Source: RGIG9115 sp045603225 (GTDB taxonomy: Bacteria > Bacillota > Clostridia > UBA1381). From it: a stretch of DNA of 64,000 bases. The notes beneath the pieces were generated by a model. The model did no database searches and had not been told where the DNA came from. It was given only the letters and a program-made list of their open reading frames with translations. A program made the translations under genes and the position numbers. Shown here in pieces: positions 52,235 to 61,904 of this stretch (positions are counted from its first letter, which is position 1; every line of letters begins with the position of its first letter). The stretch is taken from NCBI GenBank assembly GCA_045603225.1, contig JAZULT010000076.1, forward strand, positions 13,402 through 77,401, in the 5' to 3' direction.

Positions 52235-54643
52235 TTATCTGATGCAGACCATTTCGATTATATTACCGAAATCAGACCTCATAATAACCTCATCACCCGG
52301 TTTAAGCGAATCGGCTCTTAAGTCTCTGCACTCATTTTCTTTTGAATCGTAGAAGATAACAGGAACAGATGCCTGCAGTCTGAGTGTTGATACGGTTGAA
52401 CCGTTCAAAAACTTAATCATATCCACTTTGAAATCCGTTGAAATTACTGTTGCTTTTAAGAAATGAGTCCGCTGATAGTAATTGGTTGTATTAATAGTTG
52501 TTACCTTTGTAACAAAATCTGCTTTTCCGCGAGTATTGATATTAATATTAATTATATCACCACGGTTAATTCCTTCAAACACTTTTGAATCGGCACCTAC
52601 AACAGTCAGATTTTTGTAAACTCCAACATAACCTTTTATAACAGGAAGAACTTCACCGTCTTCAAGACGTTCATACACATCCGTTACAACAAACATGGAT
52701 TTACTCATAAGAGATTTTATGCTCTCTTCCGTTTCCTTTACTGTCATTACCGATACGCATCCGTAATCATCAACATCATATGCAGTTACATTGTAATCCT
52801 TATCACTTCCGAAAAATGCAGCTGATTTTCTGATGTAGTATCCGTCTTTATCCGTTTCATCCTGAGGGATTACAACTACGATTGCATCTGTTGTCGGATA
52901 AAGAACCATACCGAGTGATGTACGTGAAGTACGGTAGGTGTACTGCTTTTCGGCAGTTTTTGTAAACTGACCATCAAGATACACATCCGAAAGTTCTGCA
53001 ATATCAATTGTATTGACTTCACCTTTTGAATTAAGAGTGATTTTCATAAGCTGAGGGTCTTGTTTTCTTAGAATATCATAAGCGGAAACATCCGATGTTC
53101 TTTTGCCGTCAACAGTTATCTTGCTTCCGACAGTTGTTGTATACCATGTCCCGTTCATATCCATATATACAAGGCGGTATGTTTCATCATCCTCATACAT
53201 TTTCTGAACAAGTACATATTCTGTACTTCTTACATTTTCCATATATGCTATATTTCCAAAATAATCGGTATAGAAAATATAACTTTTACCAATTTCAATC
53301 TTCTGTGATACACTTTCAGTATACTTGTCAAATGTTTTTGACTTTGAATAAGAATTTCCGTCAATCTCTATTTTATCCGTGTCTTTATTTATACCCGTAA
53401 CAGTTCCTGCAGTTCCTTTGTCACCGGAAATATAAACTCTGACAACACTTCCGTCCTTGCTCTTGGCAATGCTGATAATATCACCCGATTTAATTGCTTC
53501 AAAATTAGATTTTGAACCATCTGCCGAGTATACTGTAAGATTAATTTCATCTTCATTAAATTTAAACTCAGGTGTACTTCCGTCAAAAGTAAATTTGTTA
53601 TTGAGTGTATAATCAATGCTGTCCGTGAAACTTACAAGTACAGTTTCATAAGATGTAACACTGATAACATCATACTTTCCGTCAGCATCGTTATCTACAA
53701 GTGCAAGTCTGCCAACGTCCGGCATAAGGTCTTTTTCAGTATATCCGCCAAAGCTTACTCCGTTATATATTACCGATACTGCATCATCAATCTTTACTTT
53801 ACGAAGTTTTTCATCCTCGTAATATTCAATGTATGAAAAATCAGATGCAATATTTTCGATTTCATCGGCTTCAATTTCAAATACATCGTTCTTACCTGCT
53901 CTGTCGCAGATATAAACAATTTCCTTGTCTCCATCCGGCAGTTCCTTTACATATGCCACAACGCTATGACCGAGATACAGCTCTGCATTACTTTCACCTG
54001 CAAGATATTCAGTTCCATCTATAAGAACATATTCACTGTAATACCTTCCGTTGTCGGAATAAAGTGAAGTATTTGTATCTGCGGTCACTATGCCGTATAT
54101 TTTATATATGTCATGATTAAGTTCAAGCAATGTTGAATCCGGGTCTGTCCAATAACCTTCACCGGTTCCGTCTATTACTTTCTGCAGCGGTGGAATATCA
54201 AGCATATTATAAAGTATTTTTTCGGATATATCTTTAGTCAGCCTTTTCTCTCCTGATTCCGAAATACCTTTAAGCAAACCTATACGTGCCGCCACATCTG
54301 TATAATTTCCGCTTAAATCAGCCTGAACCTTATAACCAAGTGCTATAACTGCATATTTCGTGGCATCATTTACCGTAATTGAATCACTACTCTTAAATCC
54401 CTCATTTTCATCTATCATGCCTGACTGCCTTGCAATTTCTTCAGCGGAAAAAAGCGAGGAATCAGCATACATCAGCTTACCGAGAGAATTTATATATATT
54501 TCTTTGTTTATCCTTGTTTCTGTCACTATCCCGAGACCTTTAAGGATATTTTCTTTCATACCGTCAGTTTCCGCCGCTGAAATCATATGCGGAACAGTCA
54601 AAAGTGACAGTGTGCATATAACAGCTGTAAATTTCTTTAACAT
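52235..54643 (-). CDS. Secreted SLH/beta-rich surface protein (cassette member Y, copy C)
   Basis: An 802-residue protein with a signal peptide ending near MISAA. A weak SLH-like N-terminal region (about 30-170) precedes the beta-rich region shared with the proteins at 8220 and 25775. Conserved landmarks are GIVTADTNTSLYS, LGHSVVAYVKE and the acidic loop VDNDADGKYD followed by a S--T SYET strand. The function is not known. It is 17 bases downstream of its SLH partner gene, with a GGGAG ribosome site. Confidence 0.7.
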   Translation of the reverse strand: MLKKFTAVICTLSLLTVPHMISAAETDGMKENILKGLGIVTETRINKEIYINSLGKLMYADSSLFSAEEIARQSGMIDENEGFKSSDSITVNDATKYAVIALGYKVQADLSGNYTDVAARIGLLKGISESGEKRLTKDISEKILYNMLDIPPLQKVIDGTGEGYWTDPDSTLLELNHDIYKIYGIVTADTNTSLYSDNGRYYSEYVLIDGTEYLAGESNAELYLGHSVVAYVKELPDGDKEIVYICDRAGKNDVFEIEADEIENIASDFSYIEYYEDEKLRKVKIDDAVSVIYNGVSFGGYTEKDLMPDVGRLALVDNDADGKYDVISVTSYETVLVSFTDSIDYTLNNKFTFDGSTPEFKFNEDEINLTVYSADGSKSNFEAIKSGDIISIAKSKDGSVVRVYISGDKGTAGTVTGINKDTDKIEIDGNSYSKSKTFDKYTESVSQKIEIGKSYIFYTDYFGNIAYMENVRSTEYVLVQKMYEDDETYRLVYMDMNGTWYTTTVGSKITVDGKRTSDVSAYDILRKQDPQLMKITLNSKGEVNTIDIAELSDVYLDGQFTKTAEKQYTYRTSRTSLGMVLYPTTDAIVVVIPQDETDKDGYYIRKSAAFFGSDKDYNVTAYDVDDYGCVSVMTVKETEESIKSLMSKSMFVVTDVYERLEDGEVLPVIKGYVGVYKNLTVVGADSKVFEGINRGDIINININTRGKADFVTKVTTINTTNYYQRTHFLKATVISTDFKVDMIKFLNGSTVSTLRLQASVPVIFYDSKENECRDLRADSLKPGDEVIMRSDFGNIIEMVCIR

Positions 54644-54660
54644 ATCTTATCTCCCTTCGT

Positions 54661-56280
54661 TTATTTAAGGAACAAATTATAAATAATCATTGCCGCCTGA
54701 GCTCTTGTCGCGAAAGATAAAGGAGAAAATGTATTATCTCCCATACCGTTTATGCCCTCTGCGCAGTACAGCTCATATACCGCTTCTTTTGCATAATCCG
54801 CTATATCACCATCATCTGAAAATGTAATCTTCTCACGCTTGTTTTCAAGTGTCCCCGAAGCACGTCTGCAAAGAAGTGCCATATCCTGACGTGTGAGACG
54901 TGTTCCCGTTCCGAACATTGTTTCGCTTATTCCGCGTGTAAGTTCTTTTTTAAATGCGCTTGCAATATATTTATAATGCCAGTCACCCGGTTTTGAATCT
55001 TCAAAATCACATTCTGCATCTTTATCATAACTTCCTGTTGCAAGAACAAGCATTTTAACAAACTCTTCACGTGTAATATTGTCGTTCGGTCTGAATTTTC
55101 CTTTTTCATCACCGGAAATTATTTCTGACTCTGTCATTTTTTCGACAGCTTCTCTTGCCCATTCCGCCTGAACCAAATCAGTAAATCCTGTTTTACCGGC
55201 AGGCTTTTCAGATTCCTGTACAGGCTTTACAGCAGACGGTGACGTTACTGTTACACCGGACGGTTTAGAACCGCCACCACCTCCTCCACCGCCTCCGGTA
55301 GGTTTACTGTCGGAAACTTCAAGAGCATCTCCTATTGCATCCGTAACATCGTCTGCATCCTCCGCTGGATTTGAAGAAAGTGATTTTACTATTTTCTTAT
55401 TTACACTTTCCTTATTTTTAAGATTCTTGTACTCTTTATAATCTGCATCTTTCGATATTCCGAGCATATCCGCATATTTTTCAATATTCTCGGCAATATA
55501 ATTAACTCTTGAATTATTGATTATATACAGAATATTTGCAACCTGATACATTTCAGAAAGTTCTCCGCCTGAGCTGTAACTGCCGTTTTTTATAATTTTA
55601 CAAATCCATTCTGTAAGTTTTTCGTCTTTAATTTCAGAAAACATCTTACTGTCAAATTCAGGATTTGCAGACAAAAGAAGTTCTTTAACATTTCCGCCGT
55701 CACTGATATTCTGTGCTGCAAGAGTAAGATTAAATACCTTTGATGCTTCTTCCGGTTTTACATCGTTTAAATTATCGAGACTTTCGACTGTTTTCTTTGA
55801 AACTGATAATTTATCTGAATCCGCATATCTGTCCATATCAAATCCGAAAACCTTTAACGCATATACGTTTTCTTCTTTATCAAGAATCTCTTTAAGTGAC
55901 TCACCTGATGTTACATTTTTAAGATTTTCAATAACTTCGCTTCTGTTTTCCAAAGTAGCATAAACAAATGTACCCTTTTTAAACTCTATTCCATTTTGCT
56001 TTATGTACCAGTCATATTCACCGTCAGAATCTGCCGGCATACCGAAATTCCATACAGCATTTCCGTCTTCAATAGAGTCAGCAACCCTTACGGTTACATA
56101 TGACTCTTCTTTAAGCGGTGCTCCGCTTTTTACTACCATAAGCATTGCAGACTTATCTTTTTCCACAGCTTCACTTATTTCTACACGGTTTTTATTATCA
56201 GGAATTTTGACGTCTGCTGCATTTGCTGAAACTCCTAAGCACATACAAACCGAAAGAGATATTGCAGTTTTCCTCATCAT
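54661..56280 (-). CDS. Ig/helical/polyGly-linker/SLH surface protein (cassette member X, copy C)
   Basis: A 539-residue protein with a signal peptide ending near SANAA. It has an Ig-like domain (about 35-108, VVKSGAPL landmark), a helical domain (about 110-325), a nine-glycine linker (329-337) and three SLH repeats (about 365-539, DNITREEFVKML, TRLTRQDMALLC, SFATRAQAAMII). Same plan as the genes at 10763 and 28394. GGAG lies nine bases upstream of the ATG. Wall-anchored. No promoter was recognised directly upstream, so it may depend on readthrough from the glycyl radical genes. Confidence 0.8.
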   Translation of the reverse strand: MMRKTAISLSVCMCLGVSANAADVKIPDNKNRVEISEAVEKDKSAMLMVVKSGAPLKEESYVTVRVADSIEDGNAVWNFGMPADSDGEYDWYIKQNGIEFKKGTFVYATLENRSEVIENLKNVTSGESLKEILDKEENVYALKVFGFDMDRYADSDKLSVSKKTVESLDNLNDVKPEEASKVFNLTLAAQNISDGGNVKELLLSANPEFDSKMFSEIKDEKLTEWICKIIKNGSYSSGGELSEMYQVANILYIINNSRVNYIAENIEKYADMLGISKDADYKEYKNLKNKESVNKKIVKSLSSNPAEDADDVTDAIGDALEVSDSKPTGGGGGGGGGSKPSGVTVTSPSAVKPVQESEKPAGKTGFTDLVQAEWAREAVEKMTESEIISGDEKGKFRPNDNITREEFVKMLVLATGSYDKDAECDFEDSKPGDWHYKYIASAFKKELTRGISETMFGTGTRLTRQDMALLCRRASGTLENKREKITFSDDGDIADYAKEAVYELYCAEGINGMGDNTFSPLSFATRAQAAMIIYNLFLK

Positions 56281-56297
56281 TTAAAACAACTCCTTTA

Positions 56298-56560
56298 TTA
56301 TAATTTATTTTTTATGTGACTTTCGTCACTTATTACTTTCTCAACACCAACAATATGTAAATCTGAAGTAATCATATTGTTTATCATACCTTTATTCCCA
56401 AAACGGATAAAATTTCAGTTGGGATTCTGTTTTTTTAAAACATAAACATTTTTCAGAACTAAATTTTCCACTTTATCATAAATTGTTATATAATCCGTAC
56501 CGGTCGGATCATTTTCATTTTCTGTTACGATAAGTCCGTCAATAATAATATTTTCTATAT
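56298..56560 (-). pseudogene. Right-handed beta-helix protein, C-terminal remnant with in-frame stop
   Basis: Beginning at the end of the glycyl radical gene, a frame reads ENIIIDGLIVTENENDP ... VENLVLKNVYVLKKQNPN, a typical beta-helix rung pattern (pectate-lyase or GH28-like). A TGA (56417..56415) interrupts it, and the same frame then continues for 38 codons (INNMITSDLHIVGVEKVIS) to a stop at 56298. Both halves look coding, so one nonsense change in an already truncated gene is the simplest reading. Confidence 0.55.
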
Positions 56561-58786
56561 AATTTCCGCTCTTTTTATATATTCTTCCTGTTCTTCTCTG
56601 CACATATCATTCCAGAGAACATTCCATCCACAAACTCTTACCTGCAGATTTTGATATTTTTCAGGATGCTTTTGAGCATCACGAAGGGTATCCACATTGA
56701 AAATATTAAAATGCACAGATGCGCCGCCTTTATTCATATAGGTTCTCAGAATACTGTAAAGTGCATCAAGTCCGTCTGGTCCCTGAACAGATGACGGATG
56801 AAGCATCAGATCAAGGCAAGCTCCCGAATCCGAAAGTGACAAATCCATTGATGTTGCTGAATTAATCAATGCCGTTACACCCTTTTTATCCATGCCTGTT
56901 GTAGGCGAAGCATTTTTAGATGTAATATCGCCTTTCTTACGTCCGTCAGGAGTGGCATCAGTCAATTTACCCATATCAATAAATGCTCTTGCGGAATGAA
57001 GCTCATATTCGTAATTTCCGCCATGGCAGTTTTTCCTTCCGGCAAATTGAGATGCAAAAAACTGATGCAGTGCATTTGCATAATAATCGGATATTTTATC
57101 ACCTATACCGTACTTATGCTTACATGAAAGAGCCTGTGCACGCAGCTTTTCATAACCGTTCCAATCATTTTCAAGAGCGGATTTAAGTTCAGAAAGTGTT
57201 GTCACTTTTTCTTCAAATACAAGTTCATAAACCGCCATAAGTGCGTCAATCGCTGTTCCGAATCCGTTAAGAAGCATATCAGATACATTATTTATCCCCG
57301 AATCATTGGCATCGGTAAGCATTTCAACACATTTCGGAATTGTTCCCGAATAAAGAGTAGTGGGATTTACTTCATGAATATATTCTTCAAGTGAATCCAT
57401 CCATTCCATTCCCGTTTTGATTATATATCCAAACTGTTCAAGATATGCGCTGTAAAATTCAGCAAAGCTTTTAAATGCTGTCACGTCTCCCGTATCAACA
57501 CCAATCTGCGTACCGGTCAATCGGTCGTATCCCCTGTCAAAAACAAGACTTATCGGCTTTAGTGCATTAAATGTATTAAATGAAATTCCGATACTCCCGG
57601 CTTTAACAGCGTATTCATAACAGCCTTTAACAACCGAATCTGCTGCCTGTTCATATGTTGCCCCGCTCCTCATCATAGACTTTACAATTATATCCTCATT
57701 ACAAAAAACAATACTTGTTGAGCCATGTATTATCATGTCAAGAGCTTTATTTACAAATTCTCGTGGCGTGCTGTCGCTTATTTTTATTTGTATTTTCGGA
57801 TTATATATTCCCAGACTATTCATGATATCGAGAATTATATATGACAGTTCATTAACCTTTGTTGTTCCGTCAACATTTGTTCCGGCAAGGTACATCGGTT
57901 GTCCCCAGTAGCTTCCCATTGCATGGAACTGAAAAAGAAAATATGCAATAAATTTTATAAGTTCTTCTTTCGTGAAAACACCACTATCAATATCCTTTTT
58001 AAAAAACGGATACAATGTTGCATCAATCCCGTAACCGAGAGAACGTACCTGATAATGCTCTATGCTTTCGGATACCATAAAGTAAATATACATCATCTGA
58101 AGCATATCATATGTGTTTTTCGGTGCTCCCACACAAAGATTTTTCAAAGATTCAGATATAATCTCTGCTTTTTCGAATTTTTTAGTAAGTGAATATTCGT
58201 ACAGTCTTTTTGTAAATCTGATAACAGCTTCGTATTCAATTTTTATTGCCCGATAACATATTTCTTGTTTTTCTGTGAGATTGCCAGACTTTTTCGCATA
58301 CGATTTCTCAAGTCTTTCCAGAATTCCGACAAATCCAAGGTCTGCCATAGACTCCCAATCAGGAACTGTATGGTCAAAATCAAGTCCGATCCATGCCGCC
58401 CCCGAAGCACCATACTCATTTATTTTATTGTTGCTTATTTTTCCCTGTGCTTTTTCTCTCGCTTCCTTATGCCACGGCTTGACCGTATACTCATCCGGAA
58501 GTCTCCCCCACGAATACATTCCGACAAAATAATCATGTTCATTTATATCAATTCGTGTGTTGTCAAGAACATATTCCACAAGCCTTGCTTTTATTATCGA
58601 ATGAGGCTCATTGTTCATAGAATTGCTTATATTTTCAAGACCTCTTTTTATTTCATCATCTGAAAGACCTGTTGTATTATCATAATCATATCCGTGATAT
58701 GCCATCCGATTAAATCCGTCAAAGGGTTCATCTGTTTTGTGATATTTGTTTTCGATAACTTTTCTGTCTTCCTCTAAAATATACAT
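56555..58786 (-). CDS. Glycyl radical enzyme (PFL-like superfamily), second of pair
   Basis: About 743 residues, full length for the family. The start is the ATG at 58786, eight bases after GAGGAG; the TTG at 58790-58792 is too close. The glycyl radical loop is RVCGW near the C-terminus (Gly about 720), and the thiyl cysteine is in KGCYE (about 389). The Cys-x-Glu arrangement resembles dehydratase/lyase-type enzymes rather than pyruvate formate-lyase, which has two adjacent cysteines. The substrate is not recognisable. It lies six bases downstream of the activase gene. Oxygen-sensitive and cytoplasmic, it presumably eliminates a group from a sugar-derived substrate. Confidence 0.85.
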   Translation of the reverse strand: MYILEEDRKVIENKYHKTDEPFDGFNRMAYHGYDYDNTTGLSDDEIKRGLENISNSMNNEPHSIIKARLVEYVLDNTRIDINEHDYFVGMYSWGRLPDEYTVKPWHKEAREKAQGKISNNKINEYGASGAAWIGLDFDHTVPDWESMADLGFVGILERLEKSYAKKSGNLTEKQEICYRAIKIEYEAVIRFTKRLYEYSLTKKFEKAEIISESLKNLCVGAPKNTYDMLQMMYIYFMVSESIEHYQVRSLGYGIDATLYPFFKKDIDSGVFTKEELIKFIAYFLFQFHAMGSYWGQPMYLAGTNVDGTTKVNELSYIILDIMNSLGIYNPKIQIKISDSTPREFVNKALDMIIHGSTSIVFCNEDIIVKSMMRSGATYEQAADSVVKGCYEYAVKAGSIGISFNTFNALKPISLVFDRGYDRLTGTQIGVDTGDVTAFKSFAEFYSAYLEQFGYIIKTGMEWMDSLEEYIHEVNPTTLYSGTIPKCVEMLTDANDSGINNVSDMLLNGFGTAIDALMAVYELVFEEKVTTLSELKSALENDWNGYEKLRAQALSCKHKYGIGDKISDYYANALHQFFASQFAGRKNCHGGNYEYELHSARAFIDMGKLTDATPDGRKKGDITSKNASPTTGMDKKGVTALINSATSMDLSLSDSGACLDLMLHPSSVQGPDGLDALYSILRTYMNKGGASVHFNIFNVDTLRDAQKHPEKYQNLQVRVCGWNVLWNDMCREEQEEYIKRAEII

Positions 58787-58798
58787 CCGCAATTCTCC

Positions 58799-59689
58799 TC
58801 ACTTTACAACATTTATCCCGTTATTGATAAAATAGTTTCTCACTTCTTCCATTTCATTATCCGAAGGAACAATTTCGGGAAGAGTGTTTTCCATTTGTAA
58901 TGCACCATATTTTGAGCCTGCGTAATTGTGATACGCAAGTACCCTTACTTTTATAAGATGTTTTATGTTTTTCAGAATACTACACATTTTTTCAATCTGG
59001 TCTGAATTATATCCCGGTACATATGGAATTCTTATCTCTATATCCTTGCCACACGAGTCAATATATTCAAGATTTTCAAGAATAATTTTATTTGACTGTC
59101 CTGTACATTTAATATGTACATCTTCGTCAATCGCTTTTACATCAAACAAAAATACATCAGTGTACGGAATAACCGCATCAAGTGCCTTTCTTGAAACAAA
59201 TCCGCAGGTATCAACAGCAGTATTTATATTTTCTTCCTTAAGCTTTTTAAGAAGCTCTGCACAAAATTCAGGATGAATAAGACATTCACCGCCCGAAATT
59301 GTCACTCCGCCGCCTGAGGTTTCATAAAAATCCCTGTCCTCAAGAAGAATCGGCATCAGTTCCGACACACTGACCTTTTTGCCATAAAGCTTAAGTGATG
59401 AGCCGAGGCATACTCCTTCGCAAGCTCCACATCCTTTGCAGAGTTCTCTGTCATAAATATGTATACCATTTTCGATTTTGTGTGCATTATTGGGGCAAGC
59501 ATTTACACACTCTCCGCATCCGATGCATTTGTGACTGTAATATGCAAGCTGAGGTTCTGCATCAATACTTTCGGGATTATGACACCATACGCATTTTAGT
59601 GGACAGCCTTTCAAAAACACCGTGGTTCTTATGCCGTCACCATCATGAACAGCAAATTTTTTTATATCGCATATAAGTGATTCACACAT
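58799..59689 (-). CDS. Glycyl radical enzyme activating enzyme (radical SAM)
   Basis: A 296-residue protein. The radical SAM cluster motif is GCPLKCVWC (CxxxCxxC), preceded by the family sequence HDGDGIRTTVFLKGC. Two ferredoxin-type 4Fe-4S motifs follow (CIGCGECVNACP and CKGCGACEGVC), as in most non-PFL activases. GGGVTISGGE is the SAM-binding glycine motif. It should install the glycyl radical on one or both flanking enzymes. Its ATG lies two bases after the stop of the upstream enzyme, with the ribosome site inside that gene's last codons, so expression is tightly coupled. Confidence 0.92.
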   Translation of the reverse strand: MCESLICDIKKFAVHDGDGIRTTVFLKGCPLKCVWCHNPESIDAEPQLAYYSHKCIGCGECVNACPNNAHKIENGIHIYDRELCKGCGACEGVCLGSSLKLYGKKVSVSELMPILLEDRDFYETSGGGVTISGGECLIHPEFCAELLKKLKEENINTAVDTCGFVSRKALDAVIPYTDVFLFDVKAIDEDVHIKCTGQSNKIILENLEYIDSCGKDIEIRIPYVPGYNSDQIEKMCSILKNIKHLIKVRVLAYHNYAGSKYGALQMENTLPEIVPSDNEMEEVRNYFINNGINVVK

Positions 59690-59691
59690 AA

Positions 59692-61821
59692 TTAATTCTC
59701 CATTGATTTTATCAAATTATCCTGCATTTTTCTGCTCAAGTCTGTGAAATATACATTCCAGCCGCAGAGACGAACCTGAAGATTTTTATATTTCTCAGGA
59801 TTTTGCTGTGCTTTTCTCAGAGTTTCAGGGCTAAGAACATTCATATGAACTGCAAATCCGCCCTTTTTAAAATAGAGTTTTATAAGACTAGTCATTATGT
59901 CAAGACCTTCTTTGTTTTCTACAACTGTCGGGTGTATTGCAAGGTCAAGTACAGTTCCATCTGAAATAAGGCTGTAGTCAAATTTTGCGGCAGAGTTTAT
60001 GATTCCTGTTACACCTTTTTTATCCATGCCGACACTTGCGCAGATGTTTTTCGAAACAGGCTCTCCGGCAAGTCTTCCGTCAGCAGTAGCTCCAAGCTTT
60101 TTTCCATAATCTATTATCCAATCGATAGAGAAAAAGCCAAGTCTGAAAACTCCTCCTCTGCCGTTCGACTTATTGTTGATGCAGTCAGACATATGCTTTT
60201 CAAGGTCAAGTGCAATGTCATCGGCTTCATTATCGTTATTTCCGTATTTCGGATATTTTTCCTGCATTGTCTTGCGGAGAGTATCTTCGCCGTTCCAGTT
60301 ATTTTTAAGAATTTCAGTCAACTTATCAAGAGTGATTAATTTATCTTCAAATACCGCTTTTTTAATTGCGACAAGTGCGTCTGTGATTGTTCCGATTCCG
60401 AAAGCACAGATTGATGAATTATTATATTTTGCTCCGCCGGAATATGCATCAACGCCTGTTCTCATACAATTTTCATATGTTCCCGATATTATCGGAGACT
60501 GATTAATCTTGGGATAGTCATTTTCTATCTCGCTAATCTCTGCAATTGCCATTTCGCTCCATACGGCAAGCTGTTTTTTTACTGCATCATACAAGGCTTC
60601 AAAATCAACAAAATTATTGCCAAAATCAATTCCTATTTGTTTGTCGGAACCATACCTTCTGCCATGATTGAGTACAGTTTCAACAGCCATCGGCATATTG
60701 ATTCTTCCGTTTACTGTACATGGAATTTCCTGTCCCTCCGCTGACGGCTCATAACATCCTATAACAGTGTACCGCTCTGCATCCTTCTTTTCAATTCCGA
60801 CACTCATCAGAGCTTTGTGTACCGCCTCGTTATTCATGAAGACAAAGCTGTTTTTTCCGCCTCTTATGGAGTCCGTTACAAGTCTGTATACCTTCTCAGG
60901 CAAATCATCTGAACATTTTATATGCATTTTGGGATCGTGAATGTCAAGCTTTGTGTATTCCTCAATAATCATATATGTAATGTCATTTATTTCGGTGCAA
61001 AGATTAAACGGAATATTTGCAAGTATTTCCATAGAATTCCACTTATAAAGAAAATATTTTATAAGCTCACGAATTTCTTCTTCATTAAATATTCCTTTTT
61101 CTATATCATGCTTGTAATAAGGATAAAGAATTTTGTCTACCGCACCGAGCGAACGAAGATTTTCTCCTTCAACGTGATGTTGTGCCGCATAATAAATAAA
61201 ATACAGCTGCATTGCTTCGGCTAATGTTTCCGGTTTCCCTTTTGATAGATTTCTTAAATTATTTGCAGCGAACTGCGCGTTTTCAGATATGACACTTTCT
61301 GCTTGTTTTGCAAGCCTTTCAATATATATAATTATACCTTCATACGCATATTTTACAGAAAGATAAAAATCTTTTTGTGACTGTGTCAGATTCGGATTTT
61401 CAAGTGCATTTTCAGCTTTTTTTATTATTCCATGAAAACCCACAGCGAAGATTTCATCCCAGTCGGGAGAGGTATGACCGAAATCGCAGTCAGCCTGCAA
61501 AGCACCTTCGTCCTGTGCTATTCTTAAATCATCATTAAATTTTCTGTATTTATTGTACTGTTCATGTCTTAAATTTATTGGTGTGTTTGTAAGGTCTGCA
61601 AGGTCTGCAAAAACGTCATCGGGATTTATGAATAAAGAAACATTCTCAAAAAAATATTTTATCACAAGTCCTTTTCCGACCTGAAGAGAATCCGCTGAAT
61701 AATATATTTTTTTTACTTCATTATAAAGCTTTTTCGATTCGTCCTTATCAATTACCTCTTTGACATATTTATACTGTTTTTCCATGCTCGCTCTGCAATA
61801 ATCAAATGGCTTGAATTTCAT
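59692..61821 (-). CDS. Glycyl radical enzyme (PFL-like superfamily), first of pair
   Basis: About 709 residues from the ATG at 61821, nine bases after AAAGGG; the ATG at 61827 is only three bases away from it. The radical loop is RLCGW (Gly about 687-689) and the active-site motif is IGCYE (Cys about 356-358). The two glycyl radical enzymes of this operon are clearly paralogous but diverged, including in the substrate-pocket region after GCYE (PSAEGQEIPC here, YAVKAGSIGI in the other). First gene of cluster C. The substrate is unknown; the company of polysaccharide-degrading genes suggests a sugar acid or deoxysugar product. Confidence 0.85.
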   Translation of the reverse strand: MKFKPFDYCRASMEKQYKYVKEVIDKDESKKLYNEVKKIYYSADSLQVGKGLVIKYFFENVSLFINPDDVFADLADLTNTPINLRHEQYNKYRKFNDDLRIAQDEGALQADCDFGHTSPDWDEIFAVGFHGIIKKAENALENPNLTQSQKDFYLSVKYAYEGIIIYIERLAKQAESVISENAQFAANNLRNLSKGKPETLAEAMQLYFIYYAAQHHVEGENLRSLGAVDKILYPYYKHDIEKGIFNEEEIRELIKYFLYKWNSMEILANIPFNLCTEINDITYMIIEEYTKLDIHDPKMHIKCSDDLPEKVYRLVTDSIRGGKNSFVFMNNEAVHKALMSVGIEKKDAERYTVIGCYEPSAEGQEIPCTVNGRINMPMAVETVLNHGRRYGSDKQIGIDFGNNFVDFEALYDAVKKQLAVWSEMAIAEISEIENDYPKINQSPIISGTYENCMRTGVDAYSGGAKYNNSSICAFGIGTITDALVAIKKAVFEDKLITLDKLTEILKNNWNGEDTLRKTMQEKYPKYGNNDNEADDIALDLEKHMSDCINNKSNGRGGVFRLGFFSIDWIIDYGKKLGATADGRLAGEPVSKNICASVGMDKKGVTGIINSAAKFDYSLISDGTVLDLAIHPTVVENKEGLDIMTSLIKLYFKKGGFAVHMNVLSPETLRKAQQNPEKYKNLQVRLCGWNVYFTDLSRKMQDNLIKSMEN

Positions 61822-61854
61822 AACCATACACCCTTTCGGTTAATAATTGACTAT

Positions 61855-61883
61855 ATTATACTCTACAAAAATATAGTTGTAAA
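61855..61883 (-). promoter_or_regulatory. SigmaA promoter of the glycyl radical operon / cluster C
   Basis: TTTACA (61883..61878), 17-base spacer, TATAAT (61860..61855), about 34 bases before the start codon. Confidence 0.75.
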
Positions 61884-61904
61884 TGAATTATAAAAACAAA
61901 ATGG

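Noticed and set aside
8220..54643. Dockerin modules from the acidic D-x-D-x-D loops
   Set aside because: Only one loop per protein, mid-chain, without the duplicated 22-residue dockerin repeat; no cohesin in the window.
56316..56329. GTGAC-TTTC-GTCAC inverted repeat as an operator for the SLH gene
   Set aside because: Short, inside the reading frame of the beta-helix remnant, and without properly spaced promoter boxes beside it.
56555..61821. Pyruvate formate-lyase for the two glycyl radical enzymes
   Set aside because: The active site is GCYE, without the adjacent cysteine pair of PFL, and the activase has two extra ferredoxin motifs typical of non-PFL activases.
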